This document shows, piece by piece, positions 16,525 through 25,448 of a DNA stretch of 64,000 bases; the first letter of the stretch is position 1, and each line of letters opens with the position of its first letter. The stretch covers positions 1 to 64,000 of the forward strand of contig CAVSVP010000021.1 of the NCBI GenBank assembly GCA_963731125.1, read 5' to 3'. Origin of the DNA: CAVSVP01 sp963731125 (lineage in GTDB: Bacteria > Pseudomonadota > Gammaproteobacteria > Competibacterales > Competibacteraceae). The notes under the pieces were generated by a model that ran no database searches, had not been told where the DNA came from, and saw nothing but the letters and a program-made list of their open reading frames with translations. Made by a program: the position numbers and the translations under genes.

Positions 16525-17169
16525 CTAAATAGAAGTGGGGAAGGTGTCAGATCGCAAATTCCACTCGTTGATCACAAGTTGAACTTTGAGCCCATTTTGA
16601 CGGGCACGAATTCGTGTCGGTAGTTCCAAACCAGCTATTTGTTCGTAACGAAGGTAATCAATAATCCAACCATTTTGTTCTAACCGGATTAAACGGCCTG
16701 CTTTATCACCGGTGAGCTCACTTTGTTGATGGGGATCTGGCAGACCCCGTATCCAATAAATTAAGCCGTTCACTGGAATGCGTATGCCCATGGTCGCGGC
16801 CAGTAACTGTTCGGGATCAGTGGCGCTAAGCACCCGGCCATCGGCTGTATGAACGCTAACCCTGCGGGCATCGCCCCAAATACGCACTCGCCCCTGCCCG
16901 AGCGGGCCAATTAAATTAATACTATAGGCTGATCCTCGCTGACTCCAGACCAAGCTTGCGTGCCAGCCCTCTTGCTCATTGGTCACACCGATACGACCCG
17001 TTGCACGCCAATCGTGCAGATTTTGCAATGCCTCACGGCGTAACGGCCAAGGTGTGTTTGCTAATGATTCGACAGAGGGGGTGGTTGCGCAAGCACCGAC
17101 AACAATAGCGCAGATAACGCTTATACAACCGTATAGAACGACAGACGGCGAAACCATACGTTTGATCAC
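16525..17169 (-). CDS. lolB: Outer-membrane lipoprotein insertion protein LolB
   Basis: Receives lipoproteins from LolA and inserts them into the outer membrane. 214 residues with a lipoprotein signal ending VVGAC (lipidation at Cys27). The mature part includes RATGRIGV-like WRATGRIGVTNEQEG, then IRIPVNGLIYWIRGLPDP, the family hallmark around the protruding loop. ATG overlaps the stop of the upstream TPR gene (ATGA), so the two are coupled. Confidence 0.93.
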   Translation of the reverse strand: MIKRMVSPSVVLYGCISVICAIVVGACATTPSVESLANTPWPLRREALQNLHDWRATGRIGVTNEQEGWHASLVWSQRGSAYSINLIGPLGQGRVRIWGDARRVSVHTADGRVLSATDPEQLLAATMGIRIPVNGLIYWIRGLPDPHQQSELTGDKAGRLIRLEQNGWIIDYLRYEQIAGLELPTRIRARQNGLKVQLVINEWNLRSDTFPTSI

Positions 17170-18875
17170 AAGTTCAACCGTTCCTTGACTTCCAATAAAT
17201 ACTCGCTTTTCGGTTCTTTTTCCATAGCCCGCTGCCAGATTTCACGGGCTTCAGTCTGCTTATCCATAATCCATAATACTTCACTTAAGTGCGCAGCAAT
17301 TTCCTCATCCGCACTCGCTTCGTAGGCCCGCCGCAGATAGTTCAAGGATTCTTCGTAACGGCCCAACCGGTAGAGCACCCAACCCATACTATCCAGTACC
17401 GCCGCGTCATCAGGTAGCAAAGCCAAGGCACGCTGAAGATAATCAAGGGCTTCCTGATAGCGGTCAGTGCGATCGGCCAAAGTATAGCCCAAGGCATTGA
17501 GCGCTTGGCCATTCTCTGGATCGGCCTCGATAAGAGTGCGCAGATCGCGCTCCGCAACCTCCAGTCGATCGATGCTTTCTGCAGCCAGGGAACGGCTGTA
17601 AAGCAGGTCTTCGTCGTTGGGATTTTGGTCTAACGCCCCGGAAAGCAGATTGAAAGCAGCTTCGCCGCGTCCTTCTTCACGCAAGATTTCCGCCTCTGAG
17701 ATATAGAGCGGAACAGCACTCTGCGGATTATCCCGGCGGAGTTTAACAAAATGCGCACTCATCGCTGGAAGGTTTCCCAACTTAGCGAGCATCATGCCTG
17801 CCCGAACTTGAGCGCTCAGGTAGCGGTCATCAGAAGCTACGCGTACATACCAATCTTTAGCTTTTTGATAGTTATTGCGAAGCTCTTCCACCTTACCCAA
17901 TTCGTAAAAGACATCCGCGGCCTGCACGCCAAACTGAAGCGCTTTCCTATAAAAAGCAACCGCTTCATCAAAATGCTGCGCTTCCGCAGCTAGCAACCCC
18001 AAGGCAAAGAAGGAATTGCCATCCTTGGGATCTTGTTCGCTGAGGATTTGAAATTGCTTACGGGCTTCCTCTAACTGCTCAACGTTTACCAGCAGCCGGG
18101 CATAGCCATTGCGAAGTCTGCGATCCTGAGGTAGAGCGGTAACGGCCTCGGCCAAACTCTCCAGCGCGGCATCAGTATTTTCCATAGCCATCATAATTCG
18201 AGCCTGCAATAGGTAGGCTTGTCCCCATTGAGGATTGCGGTCCAAAGCGGTTTTAATGGCTTTAAGAGCCTGTTCGTGGTAATCGGCCTCTAAGGCAGCA
18301 AGTGCGTAATAATAGAGAGCAAATTGCGACTGGGGATACAGAGACTGCAGCTGTTCCATGACTTGAAGTACGACTTTTTTGTCGTCTACATGACCTAGCA
18401 GCGCATTGACTGTACCAAAGCCCTCTTGGCCATCGCCGCGGGCAGTCTTGCGTAAGGCATCCAAATGCATTGACGCTTTCTCTTGCTGATGATTGCGAAG
18501 CAATGCAAGAGTTAGGGTTTGCCGGGCTTTAACGTTAGTGGGTGCCAAGTCATACCAGCGTTGCGCCAGTTCTAGTGCTGCAGGGTCATCATTAATAAAC
18601 AAAGCGACGTTGGCCGCGCGTTCCGCTATCCGGGGATCGTTACTGGTGTCGGCTGCAATACGATAATTCTCCAGGGCTATATCCAGCTGATTGCGTTTGC
18701 CAGCAAGTTCTGCCACCAGGATATGGTACATTAGTTCAGCGTCCGGGCTAGCTTGTTCATAAGCTTTGACTGCTAACTGTGGCAGCCCATTGTTGGCATA
18801 CGGACTGTCTGCTCCGGCATAGCCACTGAGCATAAGTGCAAGTGTAAAACCGACTGCCTTCTGAAAACTGTTCAT
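17166..18875 (-). CDS. Exported tetratricopeptide-repeat protein
   Basis: About 569 residues from ATG 18875 (MNSFQKAVGFTLALML...YAGA), giving a clear signal peptide; the frame is open further upstream to 18920. The mature protein is a chain of TPR units from about 40 to the end (for example NPQWGQAYLLQARIMMAMEN, DGNSFFALGLLAAEAQHFDE, AVLDSMGWVLYRLGRYEESL). Such proteins commonly precede lolB in gammaproteobacteria and are presumed periplasmic scaffolds; no enzymatic domain is visible. Divergent from hemA with about 160 bp between starts. Confidence 0.85.
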   Translation of the reverse strand: MNSFQKAVGFTLALMLSGYAGADSPYANNGLPQLAVKAYEQASPDAELMYHILVAELAGKRNQLDIALENYRIAADTSNDPRIAERAANVALFINDDPAALELAQRWYDLAPTNVKARQTLTLALLRNHQQEKASMHLDALRKTARGDGQEGFGTVNALLGHVDDKKVVLQVMEQLQSLYPQSQFALYYYALAALEADYHEQALKAIKTALDRNPQWGQAYLLQARIMMAMENTDAALESLAEAVTALPQDRRLRNGYARLLVNVEQLEEARKQFQILSEQDPKDGNSFFALGLLAAEAQHFDEAVAFYRKALQFGVQAADVFYELGKVEELRNNYQKAKDWYVRVASDDRYLSAQVRAGMMLAKLGNLPAMSAHFVKLRRDNPQSAVPLYISEAEILREEGRGEAAFNLLSGALDQNPNDEDLLYSRSLAAESIDRLEVAERDLRTLIEADPENGQALNALGYTLADRTDRYQEALDYLQRALALLPDDAAVLDSMGWVLYRLGRYEESLNYLRRAYEASADEEIAAHLSEVLWIMDKQTEAREIWQRAMEKEPKSEYLLEVKERLNL

Positions 18876-19034
18876 CTGAACCCATTCTCTTCTGTCAATG
18901 TCCAAACTAAGCCAGAACAATACTTGCTATTTCCTACACCGCACTGAGTTCCGATTCGCAAACGGCTTAACTTGCTATTGCGATACTTCATCCCACAAAC
19001 TCTGGCTATTGTGTTGCTAGCTCCTGATTCTATC

Positions 19035-20294
19035 ATGCCTTTGTTGGCTCTAGGCATCAATCATACAACAGCGCCTGTCCGGATCCGTGAACGGGTAGCC
19101 TTCACCCCTGAGCGTCTTCCATCGGCCCTGCGTGATCTTCAGATTCATAGCAGTGTCCGTGAAGCAGCCATTCTCTCAACCTGCAACCGCACAGAACTCT
19201 ACTGTTGTGTAAATGAATCCGCCAGCCGGTGCATTCTAGAATGGTTGGGAACTTATCACACTCTGCGCCCAGTCGATCTACAACCCTATACGTACGAACA
19301 CATGGATCGGTCGGCAGTACGTCACCTATTACGGGTAGCCGCTGGGCTGGACTCCATGATATTGGGAGAACCGCAAATACTGGGACAGGTGAAAACCGCC
19401 TACCAAATTGCTAGTAGTGCCGGTACTGTAGGCACGCTGTTGAATCGACTTTTTCAACATGCCTTTGCCGTGGCAAAACAGATACGGACAGATACCCGGA
19501 TTGGTGCGAGTCCAGTATCAGTGGCGTTTGCAGCAGTTAGTCTAGCCAAGCAGATTTTCGGCAGTCTTTCCCGGCGCACTGCCCTACTAATCGGAGCCGG
19601 CGAAACCATGGAATTGGTAGCCCGCCACTTGCATGAAAATTGCGTAGGCCGAATCGTTGTCGCCAATCGTACTCTGGAGCGCGCTCATGGGCTAGCCGCT
19701 CCCCTCGGAGGTTATGCCATTGCGCTTAACGAAATACCGGCACATCTGGCTGAGGCCGATATCATCATTGCTTCTACGGCTAGCCCGACTTTCATTTTGG
19801 AACGATCCCTGGTCAAGAGTTCCCTAAAAAAACGTAAACATCATCCGGTGTTTATGGTCGATATTGCTGTGCCTCGTGATATCGAGCCTGCAGTGGGGGA
19901 ATTAGAGGACGTCTACCTTTATACAGTGGACGACCTGCAGGAAATTATTCAGGAGAATCTGCAATCCCGGCAGGCGGCTGCTAAGCAGGCCGAGGAAATC
20001 GTTACTACGCAGGTTGAACGTTTTATGGCTTGGCTGCGCGTCCAGGACAGCAGCGGAAGCATACGTGCTCTGCGCCATCAGGCCGAGAGTATTCGCGACC
20101 AAGTATGCGCGAATGCACAGCGCCAATTGGCGCAAGGTAAGGATCCAGCCGAGGTGTTGCGTTTTTTAGCCAATACCTTAACCAATAAATTGCTTCATGC
20201 ACCAAGTGTCGCCCTGCGCGAAGCCAGCACCCAGGACCGCGGTGATCTGGTGAACGCTATCAAGACGTTGTTTCGGCTAGAGGAGGATCATTAG
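19035..20294 (+). CDS. hemA: Glutamyl-tRNA reductase
   Basis: First committed step of C5-pathway tetrapyrrole synthesis: reduces glutamyl-tRNA to glutamate-1-semialdehyde. ATG 19035 gives the canonical MPLLALGINHTTAPV; 419 residues. Catalytic Cys50 lies in LSTCNRTELYC, followed by DSMILGEPQILGQVK and the NADPH site LLIGAGETMELVARHL. The C-terminal dimerisation helices are present. In Escherichia coli prfA follows; here a convergent protease gene lies 8 bp beyond the stop. Confidence 0.97.
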   Translation: MPLLALGINHTTAPVRIRERVAFTPERLPSALRDLQIHSSVREAAILSTCNRTELYCCVNESASRCILEWLGTYHTLRPVDLQPYTYEHMDRSAVRHLLRVAAGLDSMILGEPQILGQVKTAYQIASSAGTVGTLLNRLFQHAFAVAKQIRTDTRIGASPVSVAFAAVSLAKQIFGSLSRRTALLIGAGETMELVARHLHENCVGRIVVANRTLERAHGLAAPLGGYAIALNEIPAHLAEADIIIASTASPTFILERSLVKSSLKKRKHHPVFMVDIAVPRDIEPAVGELEDVYLYTVDDLQEIIQENLQSRQAAAKQAEEIVTTQVERFMAWLRVQDSSGSIRALRHQAESIRDQVCANAQRQLAQGKDPAEVLRFLANTLTNKLLHAPSVALREASTQDRGDLVNAIKTLFRLEEDH

Positions 20295-20302
20295 GGAAAA
20301 GT

Positions 20303-21460
20303 TTATTGCAGTTGTACCTGGATTTTCTTAACGCTGTCGTTTCGCAAGATGGAAAGAGTTACCGTATCGCCGGGTTGATGCTGGTCCAGCGCTTTCAGGA
20401 AATCATTGGTATTATGAATGGTTCGCTCATCAATCTGTTGCACGATATCTCCAGGTACGAGTGAACCGTCCCAATTCTGTGTAGTACCACGCAGCCCTGC
20501 GGAAGCAGCGGCTGTGCCCGGCCTGACATCGAGCACAACGAGACCCTGAACGCCCAATTGGCGGGTGATAGCCCGGTTTATCGCGTCGTCAACGACAATG
20601 CCCAACTGGGGCCGTACATAGCGACCATGAGCAATAATGGAAGGAACAACTTGGTTAACCGAATCTACGGGCGCGGCGAAACCAATGCCGGCGTAAGCGC
20701 CGGATGGGCTGAAGATAGCGGTATTAACGCCGATGAGACGGCCGGCACTATCCAATAACGGTCCCCCAGAATTGCCGGGATTGATTGCGGCATCGGTTTG
20801 GATCATGCCGTCAATGGGGAGACCGCCGACGCCTTCGATAGACCGGTTTAACGCAGAGATGACTCCGGTGGTTAGAGTTTGATCTAGTCCAAAAGGATTA
20901 CCGATGGCAAGGACCTTCTGGCCTACCTGCAAGTCAAGGCTGGTGCCGATGGGAACCGGGCGTAATCTATGGGTTGGCGCATTAATTCTAACTACTGCGA
21001 GGTCGTGTTCTGAGCTAGCACCGACCAAGGTTGCCGGGTAGGTTTTGTGATCATAGAGTGTAATTTTGGCGGAACTAGCACCCTCAAGCACATGAAAATT
21101 GGTAACGATATGGCCTTGTTTATCCCAAATAAAACCAGATCCTGTACCACGCGGTATGTCCCTGGCATACCGCGTCCAGGGGTTAATCTGACGTGTTAGG
21201 GTAGTGATATAAACTACGGAGGGACTAGATTGACGAAACAGTTCAATAATGCTCTGTTCTGCGGCGGCCAGTTCACCGCGAGGCGTAATGAGGCGCGGTT
21301 CCGTATCAATACCGTAGAACCAGGTCTGCAGCCGGGGCAATAATAATACGCCCAGCAAAAAACCCAATGCCAGAACCAGAGCCAGCTTAGCGGTCAGTCG
21401 GCGAGATGAAGGGACTTTATCCTGGTTCACTGCGCGATGCTCCGATTTTTGGATACCCAT
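20303..21460 (-). CDS. DegS-like membrane-anchored trypsin-like serine protease with one PDZ domain
   Basis: 385 residues. A basic N-terminus and one membrane anchor (about 23-44, LTAKLALVLALGFLLGVLLL) precede a protease domain with triad His123 (TNFHVLEG), Asp153 (EHDLAVVRI) and Ser231 (NPGNSGGPLL). One PDZ domain occupies about 275-385. A single PDZ plus an uncleaved anchor is the DegS architecture, which in enterics senses misfolded porins and cuts RseA; DegQ/DegP have two PDZ domains. Two 12-bp dyads lie 17-50 bp upstream of the start. Confidence 0.9.
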   Translation of the reverse strand: MGIQKSEHRAVNQDKVPSSRRLTAKLALVLALGFLLGVLLLPRLQTWFYGIDTEPRLITPRGELAAAEQSIIELFRQSSPSVVYITTLTRQINPWTRYARDIPRGTGSGFIWDKQGHIVTNFHVLEGASSAKITLYDHKTYPATLVGASSEHDLAVVRINAPTHRLRPVPIGTSLDLQVGQKVLAIGNPFGLDQTLTTGVISALNRSIEGVGGLPIDGMIQTDAAINPGNSGGPLLDSAGRLIGVNTAIFSPSGAYAGIGFAAPVDSVNQVVPSIIAHGRYVRPQLGIVVDDAINRAITRQLGVQGLVVLDVRPGTAAASAGLRGTTQNWDGSLVPGDIVQQIDERTIHNTNDFLKALDQHQPGDTVTLSILRNDSVKKIQVQLQ

Positions 21461-21476
21461 CGAGGAAGGCGCAATA

Positions 21477-21510
21477 GTATCCCGATACTACTCAAACAGT
21501 ATCCTGATAC
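21477..21510. promoter_or_regulatory. Tandem 12-bp dyads, possible operator
   Basis: GTATCCCGATAC (21477-21488) and GTATCCTGATAC (21499-21510) are two palindromes of form GTATC-N2-GATAC whose centres are 22 bp, two helical turns, apart. Each sits in a 20-bp repeat (21476-21495, 21498-21517) identical at 19 positions. They lie just upstream of the minus-strand protease gene that starts at 21460. The geometry suits a dimeric repressor bound cooperatively; the binder is unknown. Confidence 0.5.
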
Positions 21511-21517
21511 TACTCAA

Positions 21518-21962
21518 GATTCTCTAACTGTTTGAATTATTTTAATAATTTTCTCACTAAATCAATCATTTGATTTTATGCATTATATTACCGCCACTTT
21601 GTGAATTTTCGCCTTTTGGCAGAGCCCTTATCTATGGTTGATTATAGCAATCCATCTGTTTATGTATCCACGGCTTACCTATCAAGGGCCGGTTTAAATA
21701 GGTTGCAATAAGCAAGGGTTTGTGGTAACAAATTGACATTTTCTACTAAAAAGCAACAAATGTTTCATCAGCAATTGTTAAGTATCATGGAAGATACAGC
21801 TAGATAGGACCTTTTTTCTCTTGCTCCGTTTTGGAGTTTTAACCAAGGTTTTGTGGGCTTTGGCGATAACAAAGCTTATCAAACTGAGGGAGGACGATAA
21901 TTGGCGATCGGGTCTTAGCGTAGTGTTGGACCTGAATTCTACTCTCAGCAGAGGGAACGACG
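21518..21962. other. AT-rich intergenic region
   Basis: About 445 bp between the dyads and the next gene with no convincing coding frame. A TTGACA at 21733-21738 has no matching -10 box at normal spacing. No hairpin terminator was recognised. Confidence 0.5.
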
Positions 21963-22280
21963 ATGGAACAGTTGATGACAAGAAGTACCCTAGAAGTCCA
22001 GAACCAAATTTATGCCGGCACAGGCGGCGTCAGCCCCGAAAATAGAACACAGGGATTTTTGCCGGGCTTTTTGGACAGAGAAACAGGTTCTATCTATCTT
22101 TCCCGTAGAGCCGATGGCAGCCCTGCGCCGATCCATCTGATGGACGGTTTGCCGGAGGATTTAGTGTTGGCACGTAGTCCTTCGGGTCAAGTCGCTGCGG
22201 TGAAAAAAACTGTCATTGCCGGTTTTATTAAAGATGGCCTCTTTTTCACTCGAGAACAGGTGGCGAGTGCTCTAAAATAG
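21963..22280 (+). CDS. Small protein of unknown function
   Basis: 105 residues, soluble, without signal peptide or membrane helix. Sequence: an N-terminal VQNQIYAGTGGVSPENR, a central GFLDRETGSIYLSRRADG, then HLMDGLPEDLVL and a C-terminal VIAGFIKDGLFFTREQVA. The regular spacing and codon use look like a real gene, preceded by GGGAACGACG at 21953. I do not recognise a family. It is convergent with the thioesterase gene at 22286, five bases away. Confidence 0.6.
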   Translation: MEQLMTRSTLEVQNQIYAGTGGVSPENRTQGFLPGFLDRETGSIYLSRRADGSPAPIHLMDGLPEDLVLARSPSGQVAAVKKTVIAGFIKDGLFFTREQVASALK

Positions 22281-22285
22281 TTACC

Positions 22286-22711
22286 TTAACCCTCCCGGGT
22301 TGGCGGGATCGAATAGGTGCAGGTGACATGCGCGACTGGAGCCGGTTCACCCTCAGAATATAAAATTACCTCTCCCACCGCCAGGCGTTTCCCCAGCTTG
22401 AGGATTTGGCCATAACCAAGTAAATCTGCGGGACGAGGACGGCGCAGAAAATGACAGGTAAGGTTAGTCGTGACAGCGAGTTCAACTCGACCAATCAGAC
22501 TCAGGACCACAGCATACATAACCAGATCTGCCAAAGCCATCTGTACAGGACCCGACACGGTACCGCCGGGGCGGAGAAAATCTTCGCGAAATGGCATGCG
22601 AATGGTAGCTTTGCCGGCCTCAAGGTGTTCCACCCGAACCCCAAGGGTACCCACGAAGGGTACGTGATCTTTGGCCAGTTGTTCAAATTCTTCCTGGGAA
22701 ATTTGACTCAT
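22286..22711 (-). CDS. PaaI-family hotdog thioesterase
   Basis: 141 residues of the acyl-CoA thioesterase (PaaI/YiiD-like) hotdog fold: LGVRVEHLEAGKATIRMPF, then LRPGGTVSGPVQMALADLVMYAVV (the central helix region, with the usual HGG replaced by SGP), then TTNLTCHFLRRP. The substrate is unknown. Its start overlaps the end of pyrD by 29 bp, so it is translated downstream of pyrD on the same message. Confidence 0.8.
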   Translation of the reverse strand: MSQISQEEFEQLAKDHVPFVGTLGVRVEHLEAGKATIRMPFREDFLRPGGTVSGPVQMALADLVMYAVVLSLIGRVELAVTTNLTCHFLRRPRPADLLGYGQILKLGKRLAVGEVILYSEGEPAPVAHVTCTYSIPPTREG

Positions 22712-23771
22712 TGCGGTTTCCGGGCATTGTTATATCAGATGATGGACGATGTTCTATCTCTTGCAAGGCTTCTGCGACTTCGTGCACTAAGCCCGGCCCC
22801 CGATAGATTAAACCGGTATACAGTTGTACCAGACTGGCTCCAGCTGCCAGTTTTTCTCGGGCATCGGCACCGCTGAGAATACCGCCTACGGCGATAATGG
22901 GTAACCGTCCTTGTAGGATATCGTACAATAGATGCACGATTTGAGTGGCGCGGGCGGTTAAAGGGCCACCGCTCAGTCCGCCGGGCTCCTGGGCGTGAGG
23001 TAGTTTTTCCACGCCTTGGCGTGAAAAAGTGGTATTAGTCGCGATAACGGCATCGATACCTTGGTCTAACAGTGTCGATCCTATTTCACGGACATCCTTA
23101 GCGTTGAGGTCAGGTGCGATTTTCACCGCTAGCGGCACATAGCGGCCCTGTGCCTCGGCAAGTCGCATTTGCTCGTGTTTAAGGGTTGCCAACAAATGTG
23201 CAAAGGCTTCGCCATACTGCAGATTTCTCAGGCCTGGAGTATTGGGCGAGGAAATATTTACTGTCACATAGTGGGCATAGGGATAGACCTTACGATACCC
23301 GAGCAGATAGTCAGCAACCGCGAGTTCTGCCGGTGTTTCGGCGTTCTTGCCGATATTGATCCCCACGACGCCCGGAAAGCAAGAACGTTGTAGCCGCTGC
23401 AACAAATAATCTATACCACGGTTGTTAAATCCCAGGCGATTAATCAGAGCTTGGGCCTGAGGCAGGCGGAAAAGGCGAGGTCGGGGATTACCAGGCTGAG
23501 GCCGAGGAGTAACGGTGCCTACCTCAATAAAACCGAAACCGAGCGCCCCAAGTGCATCCAAGTAATCGGCGTTTTTATCGAGTCCCGCGGCCAGTCCTAC
23601 TGGATTTGGAAACTGAATTCCCATCACTGTACGTGGTGAAGCGATTGTCCGGGCATAAAGCGCATTTGCCGCGGGAATGCGGCAGAGAAGTCGCCATGTT
23701 TTTAGACTGATTTCATGTGCGGTTTCTGGCTCGAGCCGGAACAGCAGGTCACGGGCTAGTCGATAAAGCAT
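22683..23771 (-). CDS. pyrD: Dihydroorotate dehydrogenase (quinone), class 2
   Basis: Membrane-associated FMN enzyme of pyrimidine synthesis. 362 residues: an N-terminal amphipathic region (LYRLARDLLFRLEPETAHE), FPNPVGLAAGLDKNAD, VGTVTPRPQPGNPRPRLFRL, NISSPNTPGLRNLQ with the class 2 catalytic Ser region, ANTTFSR, LSGGPLT and IAVGGILSG. The extended N-terminus and serine base mark class 2. The far C-terminus beyond EALQEIE overlaps the thioesterase start. Confidence 0.96.
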   Translation of the reverse strand: MLYRLARDLLFRLEPETAHEISLKTWRLLCRIPAANALYARTIASPRTVMGIQFPNPVGLAAGLDKNADYLDALGALGFGFIEVGTVTPRPQPGNPRPRLFRLPQAQALINRLGFNNRGIDYLLQRLQRSCFPGVVGINIGKNAETPAELAVADYLLGYRKVYPYAHYVTVNISSPNTPGLRNLQYGEAFAHLLATLKHEQMRLAEAQGRYVPLAVKIAPDLNAKDVREIGSTLLDQGIDAVIATNTTFSRQGVEKLPHAQEPGGLSGGPLTARATQIVHLLYDILQGRLPIIAVGGILSGADAREKLAAGASLVQLYTGLIYRGPGLVHEVAEALQEIEHRPSSDITMPGNRNESNFPGRI

Positions 23772-23950
23772 GGTGTCTTGCTACTATAGTTCCTGACACT
23801 TGACTTCATACCGTTTGCTGTTGGCGGAAGCATCTGATGCATGTTTTCCCGGGCAAGATTCCAGAATGAGGTCAAGCGTCACCCGCTGTAAGTGCGACAG
23901 GTTAACCGGGGTTTTTCAATTTCGTGGTGCCAGCGAAGCTCCGCTTTGTT

Positions 23951-25300
23951 TTACCTCATCGTCACCAATTCTTCCGCACTAGTCGGATGAATGGCCACGG
24001 TGTCGTCGAATGCGCGCTTGGTTGCTCCCATGCGAATAGCTACCGCAAAACCCTGGAGCATTTCATCCGCATCACGACCAATGATGTGGCAGCCCACAAT
24101 TTTCTCCTGAGCTCCTACGCACACGAGCTTCATCACGGTTTCGGTTTGCTGTTCGGTAAAGGCGTGATAGAGAGGAGTAAACCGGGTTTGGTAAATTTTC
24201 ACCGCTGCGCCATGGAGCTGACGGGCGGCTTCCTCACTGAGACCGACGGTGCCGATAGGGGGATGACTAAAAACAACGGTGGGAATATTCTCATACACGA
24301 GTTGCCGCTCCGTTTGTTGGTTAAATAACCGATCTGCCAGCCGACGGCCAGCAGCGATAGCTACCGGTGTCAGTGGAAAGCGACCGGTTATATCGCCAAT
24401 GGCGTATACGCCTGGCACCCGTGTGTTCTGAAATTTATCCGTAAGAATCGTACCATCGGGATTGACTACCACTCCCGCCGCCTCCAGGTTTAGGTCGGCG
24501 GTGCTCGGCTCACGGCCGACGGCCCAGAGTAATACATCCGTATGCAGACCCTCATGACAACCGCTGCATCGGATGTTTAACGAGCCGTCTTCCAGCTTCT
24601 TTATGATCTGTATGTGAGTGTTCGGTAGAATATTGATGCCCTGGCTAAGCATTTGTCCCATCAGGCTTTCTCGCAACATGGCATCAAAGGGCCGCAGCAG
24701 CACCTCACCGCGTAACAACATAGTGACATCGGCGCCCAGCGCCTTAAGCATACCGGCCAACTCCACGGCAATATAGCCGCTGCCTACGACGACTACGCGC
24801 TGGGGGCATGCTTCCAACTCGAAAAAGTCATCTGAGGTGATACCCAGTTCTGCACCCTCCAACTCCGGCACGCTGGGCCGTCCACCCGTAGCGATGACAA
24901 TATGGTCAGCCCGGTATAGTTCATTGTTGACCGCTACGGTACCGGCATCCTTGAAGCGGGCGAAACCGCGGATAAGGTCCACATCGGAGTCAGCCAAATA
25001 CGTCACATACCAGTCATTGATACCATGAATATAATGATCTCGTGCAGTTTTCAGGGACTGCCAATCGAATCCCTGGAACGTCACTTGAAATCCATAACCG
25101 CGCGCTTCTGCTAAAGTATGCCGCAGGCTCGCCGCATACCACATGATTTTTTTAGGGACACAGCCTAAATTGACGCAGGTACCTCCCAACCGGTCGGTTT
25201 CCACCACCGCACATCGGGCACCATAACGGGAAGCTCGTTCTGCGACTGATAAACCCCCGCTGCCACCGCCAATCACAATAAGATCATAGGGCTTAGTCAT
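23951..25300 (-). CDS. gor: Glutathione-disulfide reductase
   Basis: FAD/NADPH disulfide reductase. 449 residues: FAD loop VIGGGSGGLSVAERAS, redox pair Cys42/Cys47 in GGTCVNLGCVPKK, NADPH loop VVGSGYIAVELAGML, AIGDITG, and the C-terminal HPTSAEELVTM with the catalytic His-Glu. The C-terminal motif and length support glutathione reductase over dihydrolipoamide dehydrogenase. Divergent from prlC across about 150 bp. Confidence 0.94.
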   Translation of the reverse strand: MTKPYDLIVIGGGSGGLSVAERASRYGARCAVVETDRLGGTCVNLGCVPKKIMWYAASLRHTLAEARGYGFQVTFQGFDWQSLKTARDHYIHGINDWYVTYLADSDVDLIRGFARFKDAGTVAVNNELYRADHIVIATGGRPSVPELEGAELGITSDDFFELEACPQRVVVVGSGYIAVELAGMLKALGADVTMLLRGEVLLRPFDAMLRESLMGQMLSQGINILPNTHIQIIKKLEDGSLNIRCSGCHEGLHTDVLLWAVGREPSTADLNLEAAGVVVNPDGTILTDKFQNTRVPGVYAIGDITGRFPLTPVAIAAGRRLADRLFNQQTERQLVYENIPTVVFSHPPIGTVGLSEEAARQLHGAAVKIYQTRFTPLYHAFTEQQTETVMKLVCVGAQEKIVGCHIIGRDADEMLQGFAVAIRMGATKRAFDDTVAIHPTSAEELVTMR

Positions 25301-25448
25301 GAAAGTAACCCCGCTGCATTTGCATTCCGTAATAGGATACCGGAGTATTTTCCCAGTTTAGGAATGAAATAATCTCAACGCGGCATCCATGCCGCGGACG
25401 GTCTTGATAATTGCTTCCAGATCAATATTGCATAAGAGTATGTTCACT

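Noticed and set aside
21733..21761. TTGACA box as a promoter for the 105-residue protein
   Set aside because: No acceptable -10 hexamer at 16-18 bp spacing.
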